Assembly: GCA_964440345.1 (NCBI GenBank)
Contig: CAYTSA010000002.1
Span: forward strand, 57,539-121,538
From: CAYTSA01 sp964440345
GTDB taxonomy: Bacteria > Desulfobacterota > Desulfovibrionia > Desulfovibrionales > Desulfovibrionaceae
Direction of reading: 5' to 3'
Length of the DNA stretch: 64,000 bases
Position numbers and translations under genes: made by a program. How positions within the stretch are numbered: the stretch's first letter is position 1; every line of letters begins with the position of its first letter. Below the pieces are notes generated by a model. It saw only the letters and a list, made by a program, of their open reading frames with translations. It had not been told where the DNA came from and did not search any database. Positions 43,638-53,121 of this stretch are shown here, in pieces.

Positions 43638-46600
43638 TCATGCTGAAGGCGGCCCAGGGAAAAACGGCAGCTTGATGGTGAAGCGGGTCCACTCGCCAGG
43701 CTGGGATTCCACGAAGAACTGTCCTTTATGCCGCCGGGTGATGATAAAATAGGAGACGGACAGACCAAGGCCGGTGCCTTTGCCAACTTCCTTGGTGGTA
43801 AAAAAGGGCTCAAACACGCGCTTGGCCACTTCGGGGGTCATGCCAGGGCCGTTATCTTCTATTTCAATGACGGCCCAACCGTTTTCTTTACGGGTGCGCA
43901 GGGTTATGGCCGGGTCCTCGCGTTTTGCCTCATTCAGAGCCTGGGATGAGTTACGTAAAAGGTTGATAATGACCTGTTGCAACTCAGTCTCAGAACACGG
44001 GGTTGGAGGCAGGCCCTCAGCCAGCACTTTCACAAGATTCATGCTCCTAAAATCATATCGTTTTTTCAGATCATAGTCACTGCCAGCCAGCTCCACGGCG
44101 TCGTCAAGCAGTTTGTTCAGGTCCACGGGTGTAAGTGTAGAATCTGTCTTGCGGCTAAAGGCGAGCATGTTCCTGACAATGCCGGCCGCTCTTTCCCCAG
44201 CGCTACGCAATGCGTCCAAGGCGCCGTAGATATTACGGTCATCCATGTAGGCGCGCATGCTTTCCAGGTCCAGGTTGTGCTTTTCCGCCACGCTACGGTT
44301 GGCGGGCAAGCCCGGGGTCAGCCGGCGGCGCACGTTCTGCGCCGCCTGCAGGATGACGGACAGGGGGTTGTTAATTTCGTGGGCCATGCCTGCCGCCAAG
44401 CCGCCCACAGACATCATTTTTTCTGACTGAATCATGATTTCTTCCAGCCGGCGCCTCTCCGTTACGTCCCGTATGGACAGCATAAGCCGCGGTTTGCCGC
44501 TCACGTGAGCCATTCTGGCGGAGTTTTCTGTCCAGAAAACTTGGCCGTTTTTGCGCTTGCCGCGCCATTCAAAGTGCACGGTCTCGCCCTTTTCCGCCCG
44601 GCCGGCAATGTTTTCCAAATCCATCTCGCCCCCGGCCGGGTCCCAAGCGCCGGCTTCTTCAGGCCGCATGCCCAGCACAGCTTCGTATGTAAAGCCAAAC
44701 ATATCAAGACACGCCTTGTTAACGTCAGAGATGGTCAACTCTCCAGGCGTAAGGGCCATTATCGCGTCTGTGACGGCGTTGAATAACTCTCGATAGGTAA
44801 TTTCAGAAGCCTTGACCAGTTCTTCGGCCTGCTTGGTTTCGTCCACGTCCATGACCACGCCCACCAGACGTATGGCCAATCCCTGCTCGTCCCATTCCAC
44901 GGCTTTGAGCCGGCTTTGAACCCACATCCAGCTTCCAGCCCCGTTGAGCGTTCTGTAAACAATCCCTGCGAAGCTTTCTTCGTTGCTGTTGAGAATGGCC
45001 TTGTATCTGCCTAAAACCACTGGACGGTCTTCAGGATGCAGCTGTTTGGCCCAGTTATCCAGGGTGGAGGGAAAGGCGAACGGCTCCAGGCCCAGCATTC
45101 TGTAGCAGCCGTCGCTGGCGTAGAATGAGTCCTCCCGGGGCTTGATTTCATAAATACCGGCCCGGGCGGCCTCCAAGGCCATTTCCAGCCGCTGGCGGCT
45201 TTCCTGCAAGGCCTTCTGGGCCATCCGTGACTCTGTCACGTCCCGGCCTTCGGGTATTAAATAAACAACGTCCCCTTCATCGTTGCGAAAAGGCGTCAAA
45301 GTAAAATCAATGATGTGCTGTTGACCGTCACTTCCATAATGATGCACTTCCCTGAGCACAAGCTCTCCCCGGGCGGCGGCGGCAATGTCCTGGCGCAATT
45401 GTTCTTGGGCTTCAGGCTGGCTGTTCCACCAGGCGCTGTTGGCAAAAGGTTGACCGGCAACCTGATCCAGGGTTTTGCCGACAAAAGTCAGGGCCTGGCG
45501 GTTGATTAAAAGTATGGTTCCATCCACGCTCAGCAGACCTAAAAAATGGCGGGACTGGTTAAAAATTGCGCGGAACAGCTTTTCTGACTCACGCAACGCC
45601 TCCTCAGCCAGCCTCCGGGAGGTAACGTCCTGGCAAAAACCTTCATAATGTACATCCCCGGTCTGCGAATCGCGCACAGACCGCAAACTGAGAATGACCC
45701 ATACCCGAGAGCCGTCCTTGCGCTTAAAAGGCAACTCATAGCTGAGCATCTGGCCGTGCTTTTCCAGGTCGCGCAGAAGCCTGGCCCGGTCTTCCGGGTG
45801 TTCATACACCTGGGAAGCCAGGTCTGTGAGCGATTCAAGGATTTCTTCGCCGCTTCTATAGCCCAATATCTGAGCCATTTTCTCATTTACCGAAACGAAC
45901 CTCCCTTCAGGCACGGAGCGGAATATTCCCACCGGGGCGTATTCCACCAGCAAGCGGTTCATTTCCTGTTCCCGGGCCAGCTCTTCCACCTGGCGGCGCA
46001 GCCGGCGTTTGAGCATCACAGCCTGCACGGCCATGCCAGCCAGCGCCAGCGCCACTGCCAAACCGACTACTTGCAGCACCCGAATAAAACCCTTGTCCAG
46101 GTACCAGTGCACATGAGTCATGGCTGTCCACTCGTCCACAACATGATCAATTTCTTGCCGGGGGACAGCAGCCAGTCCCTTGGAGAGAATGGAAGAAAGT
46201 ATGGGATGCGCTTTGGGTACAGCCATGCAAAATGGGTACTCCATGCCCAGGTCGACTGCAGCCTGCAAGCCGCTCAAGCCTTCGGTTCGAATATAGTACG
46301 CCGCCGCCCCAAGCCCCACAGCCAAGGCGTCGCAAGAACCAAAGGCCGCCTTGCGCAGTCCGTCTGAAACGCTGTCCACTACCTGCGCCTGAACCAGGTG
46401 GCCATACTGTGTGCGCACAAATTCTTCAGAGGCGTAGCCGTCCACAACGCAGACGGATTTGCCGGCAAACTCCTCTATAGCGCGTTTGCCGCCCTGCTTG
46501 GTCACAAGGACCACGGGCATGAAGTGATACGGTGTGGTAAAGTCTGCGAAGCGCTGGCGTTCTGGCGTAAGGACGACGCCTGTAGCAAAAACTGTTTCCC

Positions 46601-46904
46601 CGGACTTGAGGTCGCTCATCAACTGGCGCCAGTCATGGTAGCCTTTCCTGCGAAAGGTAAAGCCGATGCGTTCTTCGACAAGCTGAAGCACTTCGGCGCT
46701 CATGCCTCGCATGACGGCCCCGCCAGCATGCTGCTCTTCAAACTCCAGCGGGGGATAGAAAGCGTCATAGCCCGCCACGAATTGGTCTCCATGCTGGTGC
46801 AGCCATTCCCGCTCTTGCTGCGTGAGCAAGTCTGTCTCTGCCCAGGCGGCGGAAAACAGAAGCAAGAAGGCCATAGCTGTGGCACAGAGCAATCTATTTA
46901 CCAT
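43638..46904 (-). CDS. Large sensor kinase with SBP_bac_3 sensor and several PAS domains
   Basis: This 1088-residue kinase has a signal peptide (TAMAFLLLFSAAWAE), then a periplasmic amino-acid-binding type domain (SBP_bac_3, about 25-260: FYPPLEFEEQ, MSAEVLQLVEERIGFTFR, FATGVVLTPERQRFADFTTPY). One membrane helix (about 275-295) precedes four PAS domains with PAC motifs (about 310-800). It ends in a HisKA (GMAHEINNPLSVILQAA) and an ATPase domain (LLRNSSQALNEA, EDNGPGMTP, GTGLGLSV). There is no receiver. It should sense a small solute outside and redox or ligand cues inside. The ribosome site is weak. The cognate regulator is not in the neighbourhood. Confidence 0.93.
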   Translation of the reverse strand: MVNRLLCATAMAFLLLFSAAWAETDLLTQQEREWLHQHGDQFVAGYDAFYPPLEFEEQHAGGAVMRGMSAEVLQLVEERIGFTFRRKGYHDWRQLMSDLKSGETVFATGVVLTPERQRFADFTTPYHFMPVVLVTKQGGKRAIEEFAGKSVCVVDGYASEEFVRTQYGHLVQAQVVDSVSDGLRKAAFGSCDALAVGLGAAAYYIRTEGLSGLQAAVDLGMEYPFCMAVPKAHPILSSILSKGLAAVPRQEIDHVVDEWTAMTHVHWYLDKGFIRVLQVVGLAVALALAGMAVQAVMLKRRLRRQVEELAREQEMNRLLVEYAPVGIFRSVPEGRFVSVNEKMAQILGYRSGEEILESLTDLASQVYEHPEDRARLLRDLEKHGQMLSYELPFKRKDGSRVWVILSLRSVRDSQTGDVHYEGFCQDVTSRRLAEEALRESEKLFRAIFNQSRHFLGLLSVDGTILLINRQALTFVGKTLDQVAGQPFANSAWWNSQPEAQEQLRQDIAAAARGELVLREVHHYGSDGQQHIIDFTLTPFRNDEGDVVYLIPEGRDVTESRMAQKALQESRQRLEMALEAARAGIYEIKPREDSFYASDGCYRMLGLEPFAFPSTLDNWAKQLHPEDRPVVLGRYKAILNSNEESFAGIVYRTLNGAGSWMWVQSRLKAVEWDEQGLAIRLVGVVMDVDETKQAEELVKASEITYRELFNAVTDAIMALTPGELTISDVNKACLDMFGFTYEAVLGMRPEEAGAWDPAGGEMDLENIAGRAEKGETVHFEWRGKRKNGQVFWTENSARMAHVSGKPRLMLSIRDVTERRRLEEIMIQSEKMMSVGGLAAGMAHEINNPLSVILQAAQNVRRRLTPGLPANRSVAEKHNLDLESMRAYMDDRNIYGALDALRSAGERAAGIVRNMLAFSRKTDSTLTPVDLNKLLDDAVELAGSDYDLKKRYDFRSMNLVKVLAEGLPPTPCSETELQQVIINLLRNSSQALNEAKREDPAITLRTRKENGWAVIEIEDNGPGMTPEVAKRVFEPFFTTKEVGKGTGLGLSVSYFIITRRHKGQFFVESQPGEWTRFTIKLPFFPGPPSA

Positions 46905-47124
46905 GCGTATGGCTTACAGTATTTACAAGCTGTTCAACAAGAAAAAAAAAGACTGCATGTGTTCAACAGGTTACACAGGTTACATATGCTGACATTCGCT
47001 GAGAAAGCTGTTGCCTTTGCACGGGGCTTGCGGTATATGCCGCTGTTGCGCCGGCGGGCCCGACGCTTTCGGCAACCCCCTACCCTACTGCGCCCTGCTT
47101 GGGCTTGCTCTGGAGAATACATAC

Positions 47125-48942
47125 ATGCATCGCGAAGACTTGCGTAATATGGCCATTATAGCCCACGTTGACCACGGCAAAACCACTCTGCTGGACCGGC
47201 TGTTGGAACAGACTGGCGTGCTCGCTTCGTACAAGGCGGCTGAAGAACGGGTCATGGACTCCAACCCACTGGAACGAGAGCGAGGCATCACTATTCTTTC
47301 TAAAAACACGTCCTTGAACTGGAAAGACGTGCGGGTCAACATTGTGGACACCCCGGGCCACGCCGACTTTGGCGGCGAGGTGGAGCGCGTGCTGAACATG
47401 GTGGACGGCGTGCTGCTGCTGGTGGACGCTTTTGACGGCCCCATGCCCCAGACCAAATTCGTGCTGCGCAAAGCGTTGGCCATTGGCCTGCAGCCTATTG
47501 TGGTTATAAACAAAATTGACCGGCAGGACGCCCGGCCCGACGAAGTGCTGGACCTGGTGTTTGATCTGTTCGTAGAGCTTGGGGCCAATGACGCACAGCA
47601 GGATTTCGCTTACATCTTCGCCTCGGCCAAGGCTGGCTACGCGGTGACTGACCCAAAGGACGAGCCTGTGGACATGGCCCCCCTGCTGGATATGATTCTG
47701 GCCAAAGTTCCACCGCCAAAAGCGGACGTGGACGGCCCGTTTCAGATGCTGGTCTCCAATATTGCCTACGACAATTACCTGGGCCGGCTGCTGGTGGGCC
47801 GCATTACTCGCGGCGCAGCCCAGGCCGGCGCGCCGGTGACCCGTATCGCTGCAGACGGCAAGAAGATAGCTGGCAAAATCGCCAAGATATTTTCCTTTAA
47901 CGGTCTGGAAAGGGAAGAAATGACCACGGTCCGGGCCGGGAACATCGTCATGATCGCCGGCCTGCAAGACGGCGTGATCGGCGAAACCCTGGCAGACCCG
48001 GAACATCCGGACCAGTTGCCGCCCATTACCGTGGATGAGCCCACGGTGTCCATGACCTTTCGCATCAACGACTCCCCCTTGGCCGGCAAAGAAGGCAAAT
48101 TTGTCACCAGCCGCCAGGTGCGGGACCGCTTGTACAAGGAGCTGCTCTCCAACATTGCTTTGCGCGTAGAGGACACTGAATCAACTGAAGAATTCAGGGT
48201 ATCCGGCCGGGGAGAGCTGCACCTGTCCATTCTTATAGAAACCATGCGCCGCGAAGGCTATGAATTCTCCGTGTCCCGGCCCACTGTCATCTACAAGGAA
48301 ATTGACGGCGTGAAATGCGAGCCCATTGAAGACCTGTGTCTGGAGCTGCCAGAAGCCGCCATGGGGCCTGTGATGGAGGAGCTGGGACTACGCAAGGCAG
48401 AGGTGCAGAACATGGACCAGATAGGGCCGGGCAACATGCGCATCAACGCCTACATCCCCACCCGGGGCTTGACCGGGCTGCGGTCGCTGTTTCTTACGCT
48501 TACCCGCGGAGAAGGGGTGATGACCCACTCGCTGTACGAGTATCAACCGTTCAAGGGCGAGACATCCTCGCGCACGCATGGGGTGCTGGTGGCCAAAGAG
48601 CCGGGCGAAGCTGTGCCTTACGCCATTTTCAAGCTGGAGGACCGGGGCTATTTCATCATTCCTCCTGGCACGCCGGTTTACGAAGGCATGGTCGTGGGCG
48701 CCAACTCCAAGGCCGCGGACATGGTCGTAAACGTATGCGCCACCAAAAAGCTGACCAACGTCCGGGCATCTGGCAAGGACGAGGCCGTGCGCATCACCCC
48801 GCACCGCAAGCTCGACCTGGAGGCAGCCCTGCACTTCATCGACGACGACGAACTGGTGGAGGTCACCCCGTTGTCCATTCGGCTGCGCAAGCGGCATCTT
48901 AGTGAAAACGAGCGGATTCAGGCCAGAAAAAAAACAAAATGA
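47125..48942 (+). CDS. typA: Ribosome-associated GTPase TypA/BipA
   Basis: This 605-residue translational GTPase acts in ribosome assembly and stress adaptation. G motifs are intact: AHVDHGKTTLLDRLLEQ, RGITILSKNTSL, DTPGHADFGGEVERVL, VINKIDR. Downstream are the EF-G-like domains and the BipA-specific C-terminal domain (YFIIPPGTPVYEGMVVGANS, LTNVRASGKDEAVRITPHRKL). The ATG at 47125 follows TGGAGAATACATAC and gives the usual MHREDLRNMAIIAHVDHG start; the frame extends upstream without homology. It lies alone, divergent from the large sensor kinase. Confidence 0.97.
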   Translation: MHREDLRNMAIIAHVDHGKTTLLDRLLEQTGVLASYKAAEERVMDSNPLERERGITILSKNTSLNWKDVRVNIVDTPGHADFGGEVERVLNMVDGVLLLVDAFDGPMPQTKFVLRKALAIGLQPIVVINKIDRQDARPDEVLDLVFDLFVELGANDAQQDFAYIFASAKAGYAVTDPKDEPVDMAPLLDMILAKVPPPKADVDGPFQMLVSNIAYDNYLGRLLVGRITRGAAQAGAPVTRIAADGKKIAGKIAKIFSFNGLEREEMTTVRAGNIVMIAGLQDGVIGETLADPEHPDQLPPITVDEPTVSMTFRINDSPLAGKEGKFVTSRQVRDRLYKELLSNIALRVEDTESTEEFRVSGRGELHLSILIETMRREGYEFSVSRPTVIYKEIDGVKCEPIEDLCLELPEAAMGPVMEELGLRKAEVQNMDQIGPGNMRINAYIPTRGLTGLRSLFLTLTRGEGVMTHSLYEYQPFKGETSSRTHGVLVAKEPGEAVPYAIFKLEDRGYFIIPPGTPVYEGMVVGANSKAADMVVNVCATKKLTNVRASGKDEAVRITPHRKLDLEAALHFIDDDELVEVTPLSIRLRKRHLSENERIQARKKTK

Positions 48943-48963
48943 ACCCAGGGTCTCAATACCTGT

Positions 48964-49006
48964 CTGCTGTGATTATTCCTTAAACTCGCAACGGCAGTTA
49001 TTGAGA
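48964..49006 (+). promoter_or_regulatory. 43-bp element shared with 29685-29727
   Basis: It lies 73 bp upstream of the solute-binding protein start and 21 bp after the typA stop. It aligns without gaps to 29685-29727 at 35 of 43 positions (see that entry). Confidence 0.5.
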
Positions 49007-49078
49007 CAGAAACTGGCCAGAGCATCGCACAGGTGGCGTGTGTGGACAAAGTCCGCCCGCCGTGATATGTGCATCGCA

Positions 49079-49849
49079 ATGAAACATCTGCTTCTACTGT
49101 TGGCGGTCAGCTTTTTCATGCTGTTGGCGCTGGCCCAGCCCTGCATGGCTGGAGAACCGCTGCTGTTCGTTACGGATAATGATTTTCCTCCCTACGCCTT
49201 CCAACAGGACGGCGAGTTGCGGGGCGTAGATGTGGACATCGTCCGGGAGATGGCCAAACGCGCCGGGCTGGAGGTGGACATACTGCCTACGCCCTGGAGG
49301 CGGCTCATGCGCATGCTGCGCTCAGGCAAGGCAGACGGCGGATTTTCCTTATTTAAAACCCGTGAGCGCGATGATTTTTTTCTCTACGTGGATGCAACGC
49401 CCATCCACAGCAACTCCATGGCCGCTTTTGTCACTGCAGACAGCGCCCTTACTGTCAACGCCCTGGAAGATTTGTACGGGCTCAAAGTAGGCGTGAACAC
49501 CGATTTTTCCGTGAGCGCCGCCTTTGACCAGGCCCGCGCCCGAGGACTCTTCACAGTACTGGAAAAGGAAGGCGTGATGTCCAACGTTCTGGCCCTGGCG
49601 GCAGGGCGCATTGACGTGTTCGTCCACACCCGGGACGTGGCTTTGCACATCCTTAAAAACGCCAACAAGCTCGACGCCGTGCGCGAATGCGAGACTTCGT
49701 TCTCCAACCGCCGGCCAGCGTATCTGGTCCTTTCCAAAGCCTCACCGTTGCAGGACAAGAAACAGCTGCAACGACGCCTGAACGCCATCCTTCTTGAAAT
49801 GGAGCAGTCAGGCGAGCTAACCCGCATCCACAACAACTATCTTAAGTAA
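49079..49849 (+). CDS. Orphan periplasmic solute-binding protein (SBP_bac_3 type)
   Basis: This 256-residue protein has a signal peptide (LLLLLAVSFFMLLALAQPCMA) and a family-3 extracellular binding fold: LLFVTDNDFPPYAFQQDG, GVDVDIVREMAKRAGLEVDI, PWRRLMRMLRSGKADGGF, LEDLYGLKVGVNTDFS, ITVL-like GRIDVFVHTRDVAL. No ABC permease or ATPase is nearby, so it may serve as a lone sensor or feed a distant system. The ATG at 49079 (or 49067, four codons earlier) was chosen for the signal peptide; neither has a clear ribosome site. A 43-bp element shared with another locus lies upstream. Confidence 0.85.
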   Translation: MKHLLLLLAVSFFMLLALAQPCMAGEPLLFVTDNDFPPYAFQQDGELRGVDVDIVREMAKRAGLEVDILPTPWRRLMRMLRSGKADGGFSLFKTRERDDFFLYVDATPIHSNSMAAFVTADSALTVNALEDLYGLKVGVNTDFSVSAAFDQARARGLFTVLEKEGVMSNVLALAAGRIDVFVHTRDVALHILKNANKLDAVRECETSFSNRRPAYLVLSKASPLQDKKQLQRRLNAILLEMEQSGELTRIHNNYLK

Positions 49850-50009
49850 TTTCAACACGCTTCCCAGAGCCCGCCGTTTAAAAATCAAAAATTTTTCAGT
49901 GGATTCTGGCTTCACCCCCAGCTTGCCAAGTTGCGGGTTTTCAGGCACAAACGGAATCCTTTTCAGGGCTCTTGCGGGCCACAGTGTTTTGTTTCCAAGG
50001 GCGGACCCC

Positions 50010-51032
50010 ATGCAGATACAATTTACTTTTACTGATCCGTATTTCCTGCTTACACTCTTTCTGGCCGGTGTTACTGCGTGCCTAACGGCAGCAGCGCTGG
50101 GCGCTCCTGTTTTGGCGTTGGCGGGAGAATCCCTGGCCAAGCCGCGCAAAAGCACTTTTTACGACAAGGCGGGCAAACAGGCGGCCGGCATGGGCTTTCG
50201 GCTTACTTTGTGCATTTTGGCCGCCGTGCTTGGCGGCGTTGGCTACCTGGTCTATGCGCTCAGCGACCCCGCCAGCCTGCTCGCCTGGTTGCAGCAGACG
50301 CAAATAGCCTGGGCGGCGGCGGCGGCTCTGGGCGCGCACACGCTTTTCGCTGCGCTGCACCTTTCTACCTGGAAAGCCCTGAAAAAGAAAAAGCCCGCCC
50401 ACAAGCTGCTGGGCGCTTTGAGCGTTTTGGCTGCGGTGGCCGTCGGCGCCGGCTTGCTGGCCGCCGGCCGGGCCACATTCCACTCCCTGGCCAATTACCC
50501 CATGCTCTCGCCCGTGGGTTATTCGCTTGCAGACCTTTTCTGCTTGCACGCCTATTCTCCGCTGCTGCCTCTGGCGACGCAGTCTGTTCTTTTGGCCCTT
50601 ACCGCAGGAGGCGGCGTGTTGTGCGTCTATTTGCTGCTGCGGCGCACTAGCGAAGACTACGGCCGGGACTACTATGTATTCGCCATGGGCTACGCGGCCA
50701 GATGGGCCTGTGTCCCCGCCTTGCTGCAGTTGGCTCCCCTGGGCTGGCTGGCCTGGCTGCTCATGCAGCGGCTGGGGGATTCGCCCCAGTTGCAGCCTGC
50801 GCTATACTTTCTGGGAGGCGCGGGCCTGGCTGTGCTTATGGCGGCCGTGTTGTGGTTAGCCGTAGCCCGCAGCAAAACCCCGCTGCGGCACAAACCGGCT
50901 GTCATCCTGGCCTTGCTGCTGCTGTTGCTGGCCATTGCCGCGGAAGGCTATCCACTCACCCAAGCCCTCAAGGCCATGCCGCAGCCGTCCGCGACCTTCA
51001 CGATAACCAACGTGGAGCAGTTGCCTTTATAG
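50010..51032 (+). CDS. Polytopic membrane protein of unknown function
   Basis: The 340-residue protein has about eight membrane helices: DPYFLLTLFLAGVTACLTAA, GFRLTLCILAAVLGGVGYLV, QIAWAAAAALGAHTLFAALH, LLGALSVLAAVAVGAGLLAA and others further on. A few His and Arg sit near helix ends (ALHLSTW, FCLHAY). The layout faintly recalls subunit I of cytochrome bd-type proteins, but the diagnostic ligand motifs are not visible, so I do not assign it. The ATG at 50010 follows GGGCGG. It lies 160 bp after the binding-protein gene. Confidence 0.75.
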   Translation: MQIQFTFTDPYFLLTLFLAGVTACLTAAALGAPVLALAGESLAKPRKSTFYDKAGKQAAGMGFRLTLCILAAVLGGVGYLVYALSDPASLLAWLQQTQIAWAAAAALGAHTLFAALHLSTWKALKKKKPAHKLLGALSVLAAVAVGAGLLAAGRATFHSLANYPMLSPVGYSLADLFCLHAYSPLLPLATQSVLLALTAGGGVLCVYLLLRRTSEDYGRDYYVFAMGYAARWACVPALLQLAPLGWLAWLLMQRLGDSPQLQPALYFLGGAGLAVLMAAVLWLAVARSKTPLRHKPAVILALLLLLLAIAAEGYPLTQALKAMPQPSATFTITNVEQLPL

Positions 51033-51101
51033 CTTCTGGCTATACTCCCAGGCAATCCCCCCCACCGCTACAAAGCCGGCCGCTATGGCTGGTCTTTTCT
51101 T

Positions 51102-51131
51102 CTATAGCATTTAACGATTGAAATGCTCTAG
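51102..51131 (+). repeat. Mini-repeat, plus-strand copy
   Basis: CTATAGCATTTAACGATTGA then AATGCTCTAG is a 30-bp near-palindrome. Its reverse complement starts CTAGAGCATTT, the same end as the large repeats, and 24 nt match 4584-4607. Confidence 0.65.
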
Positions 51132-51137
51132 TCTGTC

Positions 51138-51166
51138 TTGATGCTACATACTATTCGTGGTATAAT
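51138..51166 (+). promoter_or_regulatory. Candidate sigma-70 promoter of the TPR-protein gene
   Basis: TTGATG, a 17-bp spacer and a perfect TATAAT lie 115 bp upstream of the ATG. It is the best -10 box noted in the window and sits just after the mini-repeat. Confidence 0.65.
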
Positions 51167-51281
51167 TTAAACGAATTTAGATTTATAATACCAAAACAAG
51201 ACTTCTGCACAGAGCAAAACGTCACATTTCACAGAGGTCTTACAACGGTTTGCCGGCCAGCCTGTCCGGGAAGGATATCCA

Positions 51282-52940
51282 ATGAAAACGCTCCACGCCA
51301 CGGCTTTACTGTTCCTGTTTTTTGCCATGTCCTCCTCCCTGCAGGCGCAAAGCGACGACGGCCTGCTGCGATTGTGTGCCCCGGCTTACACCAACGGAAG
51401 CGTTGGCATGATCACAGCTGTGGCGAAAAAATACGCCGCTTTGTCTGAATCTCTTGTCGATTCTGCAGACAAAGCCGCGGTGCAAAACTATGTCGCTGGG
51501 TTTGCTCCCGGCACTGCCCCTGCGGTTCTGACCGTTTCCATTGAAGAAGGGACATGGAGCACGGAAATAGGCTCGCGTTCTGCGGCTTATTTCGTGCTCG
51601 GCGTCCAGGCTGTGACCCAGGAGAGCCGGAACGCAGCCCTGTGGTGCTTTGCCGAAGCCGCTTCCCGCAATCCGGCGGACCCGGTGTACGTCAACGCCCT
51701 GGCTTTTGAGCTGCTGGAGCACGGGTATATGGACGACGCGGAGACGCTGTTGCGCTGGGTGGTGAACAAAGCCCCGGAATTTTCCGAAGCCTTGGACAAC
51801 CTGGCCTACATTGAAGGAGAAGGCGGCCGCCACCAGGAAGCCGGCGATTTATTCCTGCAAGCCGTCGCAGCGGATCCGTTTGACAGCTACGCCATGTACG
51901 CTGCGGCTCGGGAGTTTAAGCAGGCCGGACTGCTGGATAAAGCGTGGGATATGGCCGCCCAGGGCGAAGACTCCTTTCCGGAACACTTTGATTATACCGA
52001 TTTTCTGGCGAACCTCGGCTACCCTCCCGAGGCCGGGACGTGCTCTGCGCCTGCCTGCCAGAGCCAGGCCTGTTCGGACGTTTTCGCTTACCAGGGAACA
52101 GCCCTTGGGTCCGAGCTGCTGGCGGAGCTTACCAACTACGAGACCACCGTGTCTGAGCCGGCTGGCCTGGCGAACCTCAAGCTCCAAGGCTTTTTGCGCA
52201 GCCAGGCAATGGAGCATTTACAGGAGGAGTGCGAGCAGCATTGGTCGCCGTATTATGAAATATGCCGCTGCGAAGGGTACAAAGCATACGCCCTGGCTGA
52301 CCTTGTCTACTACATGAAAACATACCAGCAGGACTCGCTGGACCTGAACTACAAAGAAGCTGCTTACGACAAGGCCTGGAGGCGTTACATACAGTATTTT
52401 GGCGAACGATCCCCGGAAATGGAGGAAACTGAGCGCGAAGCCATGGACTGCTGGCTGGAGCGATACCGCGTGGAGCAAGAAATACTGCGCGGTGAAGAGC
52501 GGCGCAAGCAGCTGGCCAGCGACAGTGAATCCATTAGCCTGGCCCAGGCGGAACTGTCTTCTGTGGCGCAATTTTACTGCCCCGACCACATCTTCTATGT
52601 GTGGATATTCACCATAGAAACCCAGACCAACTTCGAACCCAAGCTGTGCGCCGGCCCAATCTGCGTCAGCAAGGACGCGGATTCCGACGAGGAGGCCATA
52701 GAAGCCAGCTTTGTGGGCTCCATCAAGTTCGCGCGCAACCCCCACACCGGCCGCGGCTCCATCACGTTTGGCCTGGGGCATTCCTTCGGCGTATCCTCAT
52801 TCAACTACGGGGCCGCCATTCAAGCCACCATAGGCGGCGACAAAATAGGCATACAGGGAAAAGTGAACCAAGGATGGTACGAAACCGGGTTGTTTACCGG
52901 GTTCAAGCGCATTCGCACCACGTGGAGCTCGTACGATTAG
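51282..52940 (+). CDS. Secreted protein with TPR-like region and Cys-rich middle
   Basis: This 552-residue protein has a signal peptide (LHATALLFLFFAMSSSLQAQ). Helical TPR-like segments follow (about 110-240: AALWCFAEAASRNPADPVYVNALAFE, AETLLRWVVNKAPEFSEALDNLAYIE, AGDLFLQAVAADPFDSY). The middle is Cys-rich (EAGTCSAPACQSQACSDVF, EECEQHW, YEICRCEGY). The end looks beta-rich (GRGSITFGLGHSFGVSSFNYG, IQATIGGDKIGIQGKVNQG). I do not recognise the family; the repeats suggest protein contact at the envelope. The ATG follows GGGAAGGATATCC and a good promoter lies at 51138. Its TAG stop is the first triplet of repeat copy E. Confidence 0.8.
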   Translation: MKTLHATALLFLFFAMSSSLQAQSDDGLLRLCAPAYTNGSVGMITAVAKKYAALSESLVDSADKAAVQNYVAGFAPGTAPAVLTVSIEEGTWSTEIGSRSAAYFVLGVQAVTQESRNAALWCFAEAASRNPADPVYVNALAFELLEHGYMDDAETLLRWVVNKAPEFSEALDNLAYIEGEGGRHQEAGDLFLQAVAADPFDSYAMYAAAREFKQAGLLDKAWDMAAQGEDSFPEHFDYTDFLANLGYPPEAGTCSAPACQSQACSDVFAYQGTALGSELLAELTNYETTVSEPAGLANLKLQGFLRSQAMEHLQEECEQHWSPYYEICRCEGYKAYALADLVYYMKTYQQDSLDLNYKEAAYDKAWRRYIQYFGERSPEMEETEREAMDCWLERYRVEQEILRGEERRKQLASDSESISLAQAELSSVAQFYCPDHIFYVWIFTIETQTNFEPKLCAGPICVSKDADSDEEAIEASFVGSIKFARNPHTGRGSITFGLGHSFGVSSFNYGAAIQATIGGDKIGIQGKVNQGWYETGLFTGFKRIRTTWSSYD

Positions 52941-53015
52941 AGCATTTTCCTGAAACAATGAGAAATTGGTGCAGGAGCCAGCGTTGTCTCAACGCGAGAA
53001 GGCGCTAGAGCATAA
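52938..53015. repeat. Palindromic dispersed repeat, copy E
   Basis: It starts TAGAGCATTTTCCTG (TAG is the stop of the TPR gene), has a CCTGAAACAAT/ATTGGTGCAGG dyad, then GAGCCAGCGTTGTCTCAACG and CGAGAAGGCGC, and ends with a second TAGAGCAT. The left half matches copy C and the right half copies A and B. Confidence 0.75.
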
Positions 53016-53121
53016 ATTCTTTCGTGCTGCGAGCCCTCGATGCGCCTTGTACGGCGCCTTGTGTTTGGCCATGAACATAGCCCATGGAGCAACAAGTATA
53101 TTTTTATTGCTTCAGCCGAGG

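Noticed and set aside
50010..51032. Assignment as cytochrome bd oxidase subunit I
   Set aside because: The helix pattern is only loosely similar and the conserved haem-ligand and quinone-loop motifs are not visible.
53015..53121. Possible small minus-strand ORF (MFMAKHKAPYKAHRG...)
   Set aside because: About 30 codons, no ribosome site and no known family. A doubled GCGCCTTGT nearby suggests it is part of repeat sequence.
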